From: Chrysomallon squamiferum
Lineage: Eukaryota > Mollusca > Gastropoda > Neomphalida > Peltospiridae
Direction of reading: 5' to 3'
Assembly: GCA_012295275.1 (NCBI GenBank)
Contig: CM022671.1
Span: forward strand, 15,426,956 to 15,490,955
DNA: 64,000 bases
The notes beneath the pieces are model-generated. The model was given only the letters and a program-made list of their open reading frames with translations. It was not told the origin of the DNA and did no database searches. Below are positions 12,893 through 25,519 of this stretch, piece by piece. A program made the position numbers and the translations under genes. The first letter of the stretch is position 1, and each line of letters begins with the position of its first letter.

Positions 12893-13352
12893 ATGCTACT
12901 GATTTTGTTTTTGAGAACTTCATTGTTCCAGAATTAATCAGTAGCTAAAACATGGCCATTCTCTGTGATGTTGTCAACAATTGATCTTCAAGAGTAGTGT
13001 GTGCTCAACCTACAACATTTGATCTACAACAGTACATTTCAACATCTTTTACTGAGCTTTTGCTTGTCTGAATATTATTACCAGTGAAAAGTACTTTATT
13101 TACTTAACTTGTTAAAGCCAGTAATTGTGAGCATTGTTAATATTTGTAGTTGTTGTGGTACATTTTCATGCAAGAATGTTGTCTCTCTCTCTCTGTCTCT
13201 TTATGTCTGTCTGTCTGTTTCATCTTTATATTTATGTATATATTGTTGAGGATAGTTATACATATAGAAATTGTAACTATATGTTTAAATCATTAATTTA
13301 TGAAGATTTTGTTGTCAATATTACATAGATGGTCATGCCTTCTTCACTCAGT

Positions 13353-13419
13353 GAGCACTTTTTCAATGATGGAGTCTTTTAAAACTTCTTTGTGAAGCTA
13401 AGGATTCTTGATGATGCTC
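13353..13419 (+). ncRNA. SECIS element (form 2) in SELENOK 3' UTR
   Basis: The hairpin begins with helix I GAGCA (13353-13357) pairing with TGCTC (13415-13419). The non-Watson-Crick quartet is formed by ATGAT (5' side) and TGAT (3' side). Helix II pairs GGAGTCTTT with AAGGATTCT, counting GU pairs. The conserved unpaired AAAA lies 11 nt after ATGA, and a mini-stem CTTC/GAAG caps the structure, which makes it form 2. It lies about 460 nt beyond the Sec codon. This recruits SBP2/eEFSec in known systems. All key bases are visible. Confidence 0.9.
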
Positions 13420-13456
13420 TCTTAGAGTGCAGATTATTTCTATTTTTGTTTTTATT

Positions 13457-13462
13457 AATAAA
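13457..13462 (+). terminator. Polyadenylation signal AATAAA, 38 nt after the SECIS
   Basis: First AATAAA after the SECIS, so a transcript ending here would retain full selenocysteine insertion. A second AATAAA at 13905-13910, after a long A-tract, may serve a longer 3' UTR. Confidence 0.5.
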
Positions 13463-13865
13463 ATGTTTTTTTTTTTTTTTTTTTTAATTTTATTTATTAA
13501 TATGATTTAACATTTTTTAAATAAACTTTATAATATGAATATATATATATATAGTGTAAATAAAAATACTTTGCATCTTTTAGGTGGCATGCTAATGAAA
13601 TCCATGTGTCTGTTTTGGTAGCCCTGTAAATATAATTTGGCTTTTTTCTAAAAATTATTCTCCAGTCAGATGTCTTATTGCTTGTAAATTTTAGAATCAA
13701 AATATATTTATTTTGCTGGTTTAAGATAAGGAACTATATTAATTTTCTTCAGTAGTTTTTGCATAGTTTGTAATGGCATCATGAACATTGTAAGAATCGT
13801 TATCCTGTGTTTCTGTAAATATGTTTAATTTAAATTGTTTAGAATACTGTACCAATACAGCTGTT

Positions 13866-13898
<33 letters not shown>

Positions 13899-16200
13899 TA
13901 TATAAATAAACTTATTTTTCTGTAATATTTGTTGTTTTATAATGTATCACAAACAACCTTGAATGCAAAAAAGGTATTTTCCAGATATCACTGTAAATAA
14001 ATCACAGGTAACTGATTACATCAAAATTTAGTTATAATCTCCTTGGTATACCACCATTCATGTTTATTACCTAAAATGTAAAAGTTGTCAATACTGAATA
14101 TTGAACAAAAATAAATCTTGAAATTGGGCTTTATCATAGGGGAACAATTATTTGCTCCCTACAATACTGATTTTATCTGTCTTAAAGCCTTCAAATTTGG
14201 GTAAATTTTATGTGGCACCCAACAGAAACTGTACTACGAACATCTTAATGGAATACAGGCTCAGACTTGAAGATGTCCGAGATTTCATTTGGTTTATTTC
14301 TCTGAATGATGTACAAAAGTTAGGGGTGGAGGTGTTCTTAAATGGATGCTTGGATCTGATTTATCTGAATCCCTGGAACATGATGACAATGCAACTACTG
14401 ATTAAAAACAGATGAAACTGGTAGGAGAGGACAGTGAGATTATGATAGGAAACATTTTTCTGGTCAGTTTAAACAATGTTGATAAAGGGTGAACTGGTGG
14501 GAATCTAGTATGATTTTTAAGGATGCAAACCCCACTATTCAAAACCCAGAAAAATTGCTATTAAAATAATGAAAACACCACTACAAGCATTTTTTTTTTT
14601 TTTATATTAATCAATGCAGCAGTCATATCAAGAAGATATAGTCTTTAAACAAATAACAAAACAACTCTGCATTTTGGTTACTTTATTTTCTTTTAAAATA
14701 TTTTCTCTTGATGTCTATTTTTTCTTTTTTTTAAAATTAATTTTTTGATCCCAATAAGTGTTGAAAATATCTTGTTTAAAAATGTAACAATATTATTGGG
14801 TTTGAAATATTTCTTATCAAATTATAAGAAATATAAAAATGGAAATGCTTTTAAAATGTTCAAATCACGATATAATTAGATGTTAAATTATGTGTATGTA
14901 TTGATAAATCAATAAATATTTGTAACATTACCATAAGACAATTTAATTATGATCCTGTCTGTAGGATTTTCCTGCAGCAACTTAAATTTTAATGCAATGA
15001 TTTTGATTTCTTATTCATCTTAGTTTGATTATAAATGATTACTTCCAATATATGGCAATGTATTTAAGGACATGCAAGAATGTGTTCTGTTTCATTTTTT
15101 AACAGGCTTCACAACTATTGTTATGTAACAAAATATTGAAATAAATAAATAAGCTGCTAAACATTTGGTTTTTCTTGCTCCCTGCAAATTTTGAATCTCT
15201 TTACAAAATGCCAATTCAAAACTAACAAATAATAAATGTTGAGATGTAAAATTGGTTATATAAACAGAAAACAAAACAACCAAAAGGCTTTTTATGGTTT
15301 TAGTGGTAAATATATTTAAACAAAAAAAAATAATAATAATAGCAACTAAAGACGCCCTACATGCTTATATTTAAACACAGTAATAAAAGAACCCTAACAT
15401 TTCTTGGTAATTCAGTATATAATATGTGCTGCCTAGTTATTAAAATAAAAATAAAAATAAAAATGTAACATAAATAAAAATTAAAATTCTCATGAGAGAT
15501 ATTTTTATATTTCTTGCCACACAATTTAGTGATGTCTATAAAATACCAACCCATATAGTTACATATATTATAAAAAATTTGATATTCTCTAAAATGCAGA
15601 AAAAGAAAAGGAATAGATAATGGTTATGTGTTCTATTACATTTAAAGCAACAGCAACTATTATAATCATCAAAATGATGTTATGTTGCATCTTCTGTCAA
15701 AAGATGCAGCATTCTTTATGCATAATTTGAAAGAGAAAAAAGATGGTGGAAAATTTTGAGGTTTTTACATATAATTTTTGCAGATAATTCTGAATGTGGT
15801 TACAACTGGAATGCTGCAAAAATACTGGGAATATAGTCTGGAAACTTTCAGAACTTTGTTAAAGCTTGTGCCTTATTTGCAGATCCTTATTCAACAATTT
15901 GAAATTATTCAGTGCTGGTTTGGTAAATTCAGGTAGCAGTGTTTAAAGTACTACATAAAACTTGAGTGATAAATGGGATTCAGTTAATTTACAGAAAATT
16001 ATTATTCTTTTTAACAACTGATCTATATGAAAGTTTATCCAGCTGATAAGTAATGTAGATAATTTGATCATATTTTCAAGGGAAAACAACAATTCTTTTT
16101 GATTTCCAGGTTTTCATTCTTTATAACTTTAATCTCATAGCTGTGACAGTTTTTACTGATTATTAATTAAGATATTGTATCACATTTATATTTATTTAAA
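13463..16200. other. Intergenic region between SELENOK and ALAS 3' ends
   Basis: AT-rich, with poly-T (13467-13485) and poly-A (13867-13896) tracts. The convergent genes end here. An 87-codon open frame at 14152-14415 (+) has no recognisable motif, no splice context and no similarity I know. I treat it as chance or an old repeat. Nothing else stands out. Confidence 0.6.
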
Positions 16201-16221
16201 GTTGTCATGAAATGTTTTGAT

Positions 16222-16227
16222 TTTATT
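16222..16227 (-). terminator. ALAS polyadenylation signal (AATAAA on minus strand)
   Basis: TTTATT on the plus strand, 83 bp downstream of the ALAS stop codon, followed by AT-rich sequence. It would give a short 3' UTR of about 100 nt. Confidence 0.6.
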
Positions 16228-16309
16228 TGACAATAAAGTAAAGATAAAAAAAATGTCATTGTCTTTGACTCAAGGAGATGAAACATAACAACATTTTGGA
16301 TTGGCCTGG

Positions 16310-19300
16310 TTAGGCTAGTGCTTCTTGCATGGCTGTGTAGGTGCAGTTTGAACGCTCGCAGATTGGATCAGGACTGTAGAAGTCTTCCAGCTTCAGAGGT
16401 TTCAGACAATTTTCACAATTTTTGGGACACATTGGTCGGTACAGCTCCAGGCCATTCATCTTCCAGATGCTGACAAGGTTATCAGTGAGGATGTCCATCA
16501 TCTCCTCGGTGTGATGTGGTGTTGGTGCAATTCGCAGACGTTCCTCACCCACAGCCACAGTGGGGTAGTTGATTGCCTGGATGTAAACTCCGAATTTCTG
16601 CATCAAGTCATTGGACACTTTAGTGCACATCTGAGCATTGCCAACCTGATAATAAAAATAGTTTAAAAACGTTTTTATTACATATGAGTAAATTAGAAAT
16701 AATTTTACTAGATAGGAAAAGTCATATATATATATATATATAGAATACAGTGTGATCTGGAAGTATAATCTCATAAATTTAACCTCTGTAAGGACTGATG
16801 AACAAGACAAATTATTATTTTTATTTTGTTTTGTATAATTTCATAAGAAAGACAAGATGAAAAAGTTCACATTCCAAAAAAAATGTTTGGGGATTAGGAT
16901 CAATGGTTATAATATTTCAAAATTTCAAACCAACATACTGATAATGTGAAAATAGACAACAGTGAAATTCTGTTTGGCAAAACCATTAATAAAATAGAAC
17001 ATTTCACTCTAATTTCAGTCTACTTACATGGACAGGTATAATGTGACTTGGTGTATGCATTGCTGGTATGCCTGCATCTATCAACTTTTCACGAAGGTAC
17101 TTCACATTTGACTGGTGTTTCACCCTAAGTTGTTGACCTTCTGGACCAGACAGTACCTGAAATCAAAATGAAAATGTAAAAAATATTATCAAAACACAAG
17201 TGACAGATATATTCTTTTAAAAGATTTCTTAAAATGTATTATTAATACAGAATTTTGTTATCTGATATCTAAAGTCTGTGATAGTTAATGTGCAAGTGCA
17301 AACCTTTATTGCTGCCAGTGCTCCAGAGAGAATGGTTGGAGGAAGGGATGTAGTGAAGATAAACCCAGAGGCATAACTTCGAATCATGTCAATTGTACTT
17401 GCTGTTCCTACTACATACCCGCCCATGTTACCAAACGCTTTACCTGTAAATGAACACAAAATTGGTAAAACTGGTCAGGTTTCTGTCCGAGAATTATTTT
17501 TTAAAATTTATCTTCTCTAAATTAGTTATGAAACTATTTATTTTATTTATAATCTGTATCAGATAATTTTTAGTTTTCCTATCTTTGTAATGTTATGTAC
17601 TATCAAATATTTCACTTAGGGGATAAAAAAAAACTAATTACATTGTGTAAATGTGTCAGACTAAACATTAACCTTCAAATGATTCAAAATATTTATTAAC
17701 AAAAATTAATAAGCCTTCTAACTTGTTTATTCATGTCATTTTGAACACAATTACAGTGCTTCATTTTGCTTTTCAAATTATTATGTGTGTTTATGCTTTT
17801 ATATATTTGTACTTTACATACTGCAAAGCAACAGGTATAAAGATTTAGAAAAAGACTTTTCAATAGAAATTAAGCAAAATGATGGTGTACCCAAAGTTCC
17901 TGAGATCAGATCTATTTTGTCCATGCATCCATCACGTTCTCCAACTCCAGCACCATGATCACCATAGAGACCCACAGCATGAACCTCGTCAACAAACGTC
18001 AGTGCACCGTACTTCTTAGCAATGTCACACATTTCATTTAGTGGACTGATAGAACCTATAAACAAAAAGAGAAAAACAACACAGATGTTACAACAGTTAT
18101 AATCTAAAATGCTACATGTGTCCATAATACAGTTAGCCAAACGGTTTATAAAAGATACATTATAATAAATTTATTTAGAACTATTTTGTATGATGCACAC
18201 GATGACTAAATTGACAACTACAATTTTTTTTTCTTCACAACATTATCTGTAAACAGAATAAAATAATTTGTATTACATACCATCCATAGAATGCACCGTT
18301 TCAAAGGCAACAATCTTTGGAACTGAGACATCAACTTCCTTCAATAACTGCTCGAGATGGCTAGAATCATTGTGACGGAAAACATGTTTTGGTACCCGGC
18401 TGTTGAGAATACCCTGAATCATTGATGCATGGTTTCCAGCATCAGAGAAAATATGGGCACCTATGGTAAAAATAAAATAAAATTAGTTTGAAAAATATTA
18501 TTTTATTATTTTAAAATGAGGACAAAACTGTGATTAAATCCTATTATTGAGGCAGAGATCAAACTGGGTTTGTCACTGGAATTAACATGTCATTTATGTG
18601 TTTTACAGGAATAAACACCAACACAGATTATCTGTAATTCACATGTGACAGTTAAGGGTGTCATGAAAATTAGAATAATTGTCATAAATGATCCATACAT
18701 CTGCAAAATTGATCCATATTACCACGACCTAATGATTTGATAATTTGTCACAGTAAACATTGTTATTGATAATCTAACCTGGTAATTTTTTCAGTAGAGT
18801 GAACAATGTTGAGTCATTGGCTACATAACAGGATGTAAACACCAAACCAGCCTCTTTCTTGTGCAGTCTAGCAAGTTCTGCCTCTAGCTTTTCATGAAGG
18901 GGGGAGTTTCCCGATATATTTCTGGTCCCTCCTGCCCCAGCTCCATGTTTGTCAAGAGCCTCCCTGAAAAGAAGGATTTCTCAATTTGAAAATTTGTTCC
19001 TTGTTAATAATCAGTCAATGTTAAAAATAACTGAACTGCATTAAAAATAAAACAACTTCAGTAACATTTTTTCTTTTAAAGGACTAATGATGGGGTGTTT
19101 AAAATGGGAATGATATTGATAATATATTTTCTTATAGTCTATATACTTTTCTATCATTGGCACTACACTTAAATTTTTTAAATAAAATTTGTGATAATTT
19201 TAAAGAAATGGAATTTAATAATCTTATCTGAAAATAGTAATGATTCCATCCCCCCAAAAAATAGCCATTTAAAATTGCTAACTAATAAATGTCATCTATT

Positions 19301-20919
19301 TTCTCCTGTGTAATAAGAAGAGAATTAAAACATGTCTCACTGTACAGCCTGCTTGACCTCTGGGTGCCAGGTCATACCCATGTAGTCATTGCTGCACCAC
19401 ACAGTGATGTCCTTGGTACCCTCGGTGTGTTCCTTGGCAAAAGGAAATGTTGACGCATTCCTCATCACCTTCTTGAAGACACGGTAGGTATGGTCTTTCT
19501 TCTTCTTTTCCACTTGCTGCGCAAAGAACTTGTCATAGTTGAAGTACTGCTTTGGTGGTTCTGTAATAAAATATAAAGTTAACTTAAATTTCTAGTCAGT
19601 AAATATGAGATATTATATATATTTATCTCTGAATTTAAATTTAAACAAAAATCTCAGAGGTACAATAAATAGATAATAATAATAATAATATAAAATGAAT
19701 TAAGCGGAATACAAATGTATTCATGAAATTAGAACTAATATAATTAGGACAGTTGTTGAATTTTTACAGCAGTAAATGTTAAAAATTAATAAATATAAAT
19801 GTTATATTTTTAAAAAAATAAAGCAATAACAAAATTTATATTAAATTCATTATCTGTTATTATTTATAAATGAAAGTAAGCTTTCCTACAGTCTAAAACA
19901 AGTAGAAAATAATGTTTAGCTGAAGAAGAGTGATTTTAAAAATGATAAGACAACAAAAATACATATGAAAAAAAGAAGAATAAAAAGAAGTATGTTAACC
20001 TCCAGTGGGAGGCTCACTGCTTCCTTTCTTCTGGGACTTGAAGGCCAGATCAATACTGAGACCTGACATAAGATCACCACTGGGTTTGGTTGACTCAATC
20101 TTTTCATTAATCTGCATTGCAGGTTCACTTGAAACAGCTGACTCTATTAAAAAACATTAACATTTCATTTCATATAAACTACAGGGAAAGTAAAAATTAG
20201 TTTTATTGTATTAAAGTATAAATTCTGTTTTTAAAAGACACATAATAATAATAATAATAATATTATGATTATGATTATGATTATATTTTAAATTATGATT
20301 ATTATTTTTTTTAATTATTTAAAACCCAAAAAGAAATTTAATTTCATTAACAAAAAACTGACATACCAGATACAGGGACATTAATGGCATCTTGTTGGAT
20401 TTCAGAACGTATTGCTGGGGTATTAATTTCTTTTGCCAGAAACGGACATCTGGAAGCTGAAGTAACAGCTGCTGTAAAAAAAATAATTTAAAAAATTAAA
20501 TTTATTTCATAATCTAATACTTAACTGTTTCATCTGAATTGTGTAAACATGTTTACATATGTATTAGAGTTTTCAAACATCACTGAAAAAAACCCACACA
20601 TAACAATTGCTAGATTAACATAATACTAAACTCAAATTTTACTCTATGACCAAGACACAACTTCAAAAATTATAAATAAATTCTTAAAAATGTTTCATTT
20701 ACATTCTCAGCGCAAATTACATACTAAGGCATTGTAAATTTGTACTCTGATTATACCTTCTTTTTCGTGGCTATCAGATGCTGAGCTAACCGAAGTATAC
20801 TGTGCAGCATGTGCCATTACTGGACAGTGGCTGGCACCATAGCTCAGAAGCTGTGGAGCAAACTGGCGCAGGCTGTTCATTGGCAGCTTGGTCAGAAAAG
20901 GACATGCTAGAGTATTCAT
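16310..20919 (-). CDS. ALAS: 5-aminolevulinate synthase, mitochondrial
   Basis: Coding exons (minus): 20919-20757, 20471-20367, 20143-20000, 19560-19341, 18963-18779, 18460-18281, 18055-17891, 17443-17304, 17156-17028, 16645-16310. All phases match and the total is 1767 nt, 588 aa, close to vertebrate ALAS2 (about 587). The enzyme condenses glycine and succinyl-CoA to 5-aminolevulinate in the mitochondrial matrix, using PLP, the first step of heme synthesis. Visible hallmarks: [60 protein letters not shown], and ISGTLGKAFG, with the PLP Schiff-base lysine at about K389. The C-terminus has QAINYPTV and RIAPTPHHT. The N-terminal region is a short presequence plus linker with three CP heme-regulatory motifs: ACPFL (C6), HCPVM (C32) and RCPFL (C63). 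The ATG lies 9 nt after the acceptor of the third exon; upstream exons are non-coding. The 5' UTR IRE suggests added iron control. Confidence 0.97.
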
Positions 20920-22092
20920 CTTGATGCACTGAGAAAAAAAAAATAGTAATAATAAAAACACAATCCTACAGAAACAATACACAAAATAACAGGTTCCTAT
21001 TTCAGATGATTTAAATTTATAATAAATGATTTAGAAGTGAACAACACATTGTTTGGTGCTTGTATTCCTAGACTCCATAAAGAGCAGATTTTATTATCTA
21101 TGTCCTTTTCCCCCTCTGCCATTTTTCTGCTTGTCAGAAGCTAAATTATCCTGCTTTAAGTTCATGGAATCACAAATAATAGACTGGATTAAATGTTTTT
21201 CCTTAAACTGTCACATTAACCTATTTCTATACACTGGAGAAAATAGTAATTATTTTTCTTCTAACAAAAATGTCATGGCTCAGTTCAACTCAGTTTGTAA
21301 TGTTTAATAAACAGATATTTTTTTATCTGTGCTAAATCTTTTTAATGTTTGTTCCTGCTCAGTACAAAAGGCAGAAGGAGTAAGAGTAATATATCTGGAC
21401 TTTTGGTTTAAAACTAAAATGTATGTCAGATAATTTCTTCATCAGTGTTATTTTCTCTTTCTAGTATTACACAGAATTCTATTAGTAAACAGCTGTTCTC
21501 ACAATAACATAATACAATATCGTTTTCTCTATGTTTACTCTAACAATAATTAAATTATATTATTCAATGGAAAGTTCTTTAAAATGATGTGATATTTCTT
21601 TTGTCATTTCCTATCAATATAACAAAGCTGACCAACACTCTTATTTGTATAAATTAATTTAAAAATGATTAAAACAGATGTCAATTCACATTTTTAAAAC
21701 TTATTACTTTCCTTATTCTATAACTTCCCTTTCACAGTTATTCATTTGATTATGATGCCTAAGGGAAAATAAATATTACTAATAAGTATTAGATTCCAAG
21801 TTAACATCTGAATGAGAACTAATTTTATATTAGCATTATTAGTATTTTATCTATAATTTACATCAGTAATTTATATGGAAAATAGGAAACTGCATTCTTT
21901 AAGGCCAGTAAATAAATTATGTTTAAATTAATGTATACTGGTATCAATAACATTCAAATAAAGAAATAACAGCTGCTTATTAAATTGAAATTAATTAATT
22001 ATCTGTTATTACCATTGAATTTGTTGTTATTATTATTTTCAAATTGTTTTCTCTCAGTGAAACCTGTATTAGCTTAATATAATAGTGATGTA

Positions 22093-22219
<127 letters not shown>

Positions 22220-23130
22220 AACAACCATAGAGAAATATAACACCAGATTTGAAGTATTTAGGGCCACATATGTTTTTGGATTTCAGAAGAGCACAAATAC
22301 CACATATTACAGAAAATCTCAGATGAAGCCCACGGCTTAATCTTGAACTCATGCTGTGCCAGAAAAAGTATTAAGTTTAAGTGCCTGTCATATTTCAGAA
22401 AAATGTAACACTAAAACTTTTTTTTTTTTTTTTTTTTTTAAATTGAAAGCTTTGTATTTAATTATTCTGGAGGATGCAATTAAAGATAAGTATTATTATT
22501 TAATTCTTATTTAAAATATAGGCCTATATATTTTTTTCTTATTTTGTTGTAGATTTATCCATTATTCTTTGATATTAGTAAAATGCAGTTTAAAACAGTT
22601 TTCTTAAAAATTAAAAAAAAGAAAAAGAAAAAGAAAAATAATACAACAAAACCCCCACATGTTGTTTTTATTTTGTATTTTTCCCCTCTTACCAACAGCA
22701 ACTGCACTCAAAGTGCAACATTTTTTTAAGGATTTCAAAGCATTTGGAAGAAACAGCATCCTTTAATAAATTTCTCTTTGAACCATACTTTAAATTTATC
22801 TGTAGCCAACAACCCTGAAATAAAATGACTACCAGAAGAATTTTATTCTGACATTATATGTATTTAAACCGCGAGAAAAAGTGGGGTGAGTCATCAGTTT
22901 TTACATTCAGTGAAGTATGTATGTGGATTGAAGCACATTACCCACAGCAACATAGGCCTGTTATGGGTTATACTCTGACAGAATGATTATGATTAATGGA
23001 AAAAATGTCCCATCAAATGTCACCAGACACAGCTGTGAACTGATAAAATGTAACATGAATAATTCAGTGGAAAGATATAAAATTATTATTAAAAGAGTAT
23101 ATGTGGCAACATGAACAGCAAACACTTTAT

Positions 23131-23159
23131 GTATGTATGTATGTATGTATGTATGTATG
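23131..23159. repeat. (TATG)n microsatellite
   Basis: Seven consecutive TATG units in the ALAS 5' UTR intron. A pure (TA)n run lies at 23413-23447 and a (CA)n run at 23942-23970 in the same intron. Confidence 0.9.
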
Positions 23160-23409
23160 GGCGTGTGCTTTGAACTGGTTGAACCAAGTCTTTTTTTTAT
23201 GTACAACTTTGCTACTAATAAAGTATGTCTGCAATTTAAAAATGTTGTGGATTATTGGTTACATTTCTTTTTTAAGGAAGATGTACACATAAAATGTTGT
23301 AACAAAATTAAAGACAGGTAACTTTGTTAGAAGTATAAATAATATATCAGCATGTAACTAGAATGTATACATTATTAGCTGTATAAATATGTAATTGGTG
23401 TTTTCTAAA

Positions 23410-23451
<42 letters not shown>

Positions 23452-23940
23452 CAAAAACAACCTCCTACAAAAGTAAAAATAAAAAAAAAACTTTTAAAAA
23501 AAAGTTTATATTATTGTTATGATTATTTATCTCAGAACTGGAAATTTGTTGTTTTAGTATGAATGTCATTAGGTATTTTGGAAAACAAATTAAAATGTAG
23601 CTTAATTGGAAGCTGAAATATATTTATGAAAATCTATTTTACAAGTTTTATTCAGTCAAATAATTGGTTTTTCTAGTGAAACTGGATAAAAAAAAAGGTT
23701 ATCCAATGTTTATTGTAATCTAGGTTCAAGTAAATGTCAAAACGGTTTAAATCTGTTGGTTTCAGACACTAATGAGAAATCAACCAATAATGTAAAAGAT
23801 TAACAGCAGTTACAAAACAAATCAGTAAACATGTTGCTTTAACTTGAAACATTTCTATCTTAATATGACATAAAAAAATATTAAAAAAGGAAGAAAAAAT
23901 AAACAAAAAGAAAATCTGATCATCAAGTCTATAATTTCTT

Positions 23941-23972
<32 letters not shown>

Positions 23973-24689
23973 CATGATAAAACCACATTGGATAAAGGTA
24001 TAAAAATAAAATATATATATATTTTCAAGGTTCATTTATTTAATAAAATAAATATACAAAGTTGCTGAATATGAAATAAAGTCATGATTCAACTGTAAAA
24101 TGTAACCAAGCATGAAAAATTATACATGTATCTTGTTACTGTTATCCAAGAAACCAATTACTGTTTGCAATGATGCAGAAAAAAAGGCTAAAGAAATGGG
24201 CGGAGTACCTAAGGTGTACACAGCTAACATCATGTAGGCCCAAATAAGTTAATGTTTACGAAATACATCTAATCATGAAATGCAGTGAGCAATGATAAAG
24301 CAACATTTCTTTCAAATAAATATTTTTATCTGGTTATGTGTATATATATACTTGCTGGTATATCAGTTAACCTTTTTAACGAACACATCACAGAGTTGGA
24401 TTATTAATGAAATATCTTTAAACATTAATTCATTTTTTTAAATATTATAAGCAATAAAAAAACAAACATATCCAAATAAACAAACACACAAACACACAAA
24501 ATAAAATAAAACCACTATAACCTCTTAAATTTATGCAATGATTCAAAGAAAACATACATATTTAAAATGTAACATTAAAAAATTTAATATTCAGAAAGTT
24601 TAAAATAATTTTTCAGATAATTATGTTTAAATACTTTTAAACATAGTTAAAGCAGTGTTTACTAATATGAAATAATTACATAAACTTAC

Positions 24690-24752
24690 CAAAACGGCTG
24701 ACTGGATGATGCTGTTTGAGTGTGCTCTGCACTGAAAGCGACACAAAGGTCT
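24690..24752 (-). other. ALAS: ALAS 5' UTR exon 2 (IRE-bearing, non-coding)
   Basis: The acceptor (TTTTTCAG) lies before 24752 and a consensus donor (TTTTG|GTAAGT) after 24690, giving a 63-nt exon. It contains no ATG on the minus strand and splices to the ATG exon at 20928. It lies between the TATA-driven first exon and the coding body, and holds a complete iron-responsive element. The exon call rests on strong splice signals plus that element; no transcript was seen. Confidence 0.75.
24720..24744 (-). promoter_or_regulatory. ALAS: Iron-responsive element (IRE) in ALAS 5' UTR
   Basis: Read on the minus strand: lower stem GTGT, unpaired bulge C, upper five-base stem GCTTT, hexaloop CAGTGC, then AGAGC and ACAC closing the stems. 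The upper stem pairs G-C, C-G, U-A, U-G, U-A; the lower stem has four Watson-Crick pairs. The loop fits the canonical CAGUGN, and the bulge C sits exactly five pairs below it. With the inferred transcription start near 25482, the element lies about 60 nt from the cap, close enough for IRP binding to block translation when iron is low, as in vertebrate ALAS2 and ferritin. Confidence 0.85.
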
Positions 24753-24868
24753 CTGAAAAACAAAAAAATAAAAACATTGTAAAAAAAAAAACTGAAATAA
24801 ATAATGATTGGAGGTAATTATACATATTTTTTTAAAAGACTGCTTTCTATATTTAATATTTTTTAAAT

Positions 24869-24901
<33 letters not shown>

Positions 24902-25432
24902 TGATAAATCTGATGATGATTACAATGATTTTGCTGAATAAATTTGTGTTCAAGTAAGTTTCATTAACAAAATAAATAATACGTGATAATTTTGAAAACA
25001 TTTTGTTGTTATTTATATAAAACAGTCTATTTCAGCTGCCACAAGTTAAAAGCAAAATTCATGTGAGCAACATACCTAAATTAATAATATTTATTAAACT
25101 GTTATAATTGCTATATACATGTTATTCATCACAACAAACTTTGAATCACATTTTATTAGTTGTCAGTGACATAAAGACAAATGAGGTTAGGCCACTGACA
25201 TTTCTTTACTGAATGACATTGGTTCAAGCTGCCAGTGACCGAGCTAATAAGAATAGGAAAACAGCTTACACTGCACTACATATACATATACTGTAGTTTT
25301 CTTATTAAATGATATATATATATATATATATACATGCTAATAAATGTTTACTACTGTTGTTTTACCACTGTATTAAAGGTTAAAAAACAGTTAATAACAG
25401 ACTATCTCACAGTTAAAATCAGACTCTCTCAC

Positions 25433-25482
25433 CTGCGAAGAGTAAGTATTGGGTGTGCTGAAGAATCTGCCTGACCCACTTT
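25433..25482 (-). other. ALAS: ALAS 5' UTR exon 1 (inferred)
   Basis: A consensus donor (TTCGCAG|GTGAGA) follows 25433. The 5' end is inferred about 30 nt downstream of the TATA box at 25515-25508, so the start is approximate. No ATG precedes the donor on this strand in the inferred exon. Confidence 0.6.
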
Positions 25483-25507
25483 TGTGAAGCCAGGCACGTT
25501 TCTCCGA

Positions 25508-25515
25508 TATTTATA
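25508..25515 (-). promoter_or_regulatory. ALAS: TATA box of ALAS (TATAAATA)
   Basis: TATAAATA on the minus strand lies about 75 nt upstream of the exon 1 donor. The flanking 25440-25520 stretch is less AT-rich than its surroundings. This makes it the probable core promoter of ALAS. Confidence 0.6.
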
Positions 25516-25519
25516 CTAC

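Noticed and set aside
14152-14415. 87-codon open frame between SELENOK and ALAS
   Set aside because: No domain, no splice context, no upstream promoter; treated as chance.
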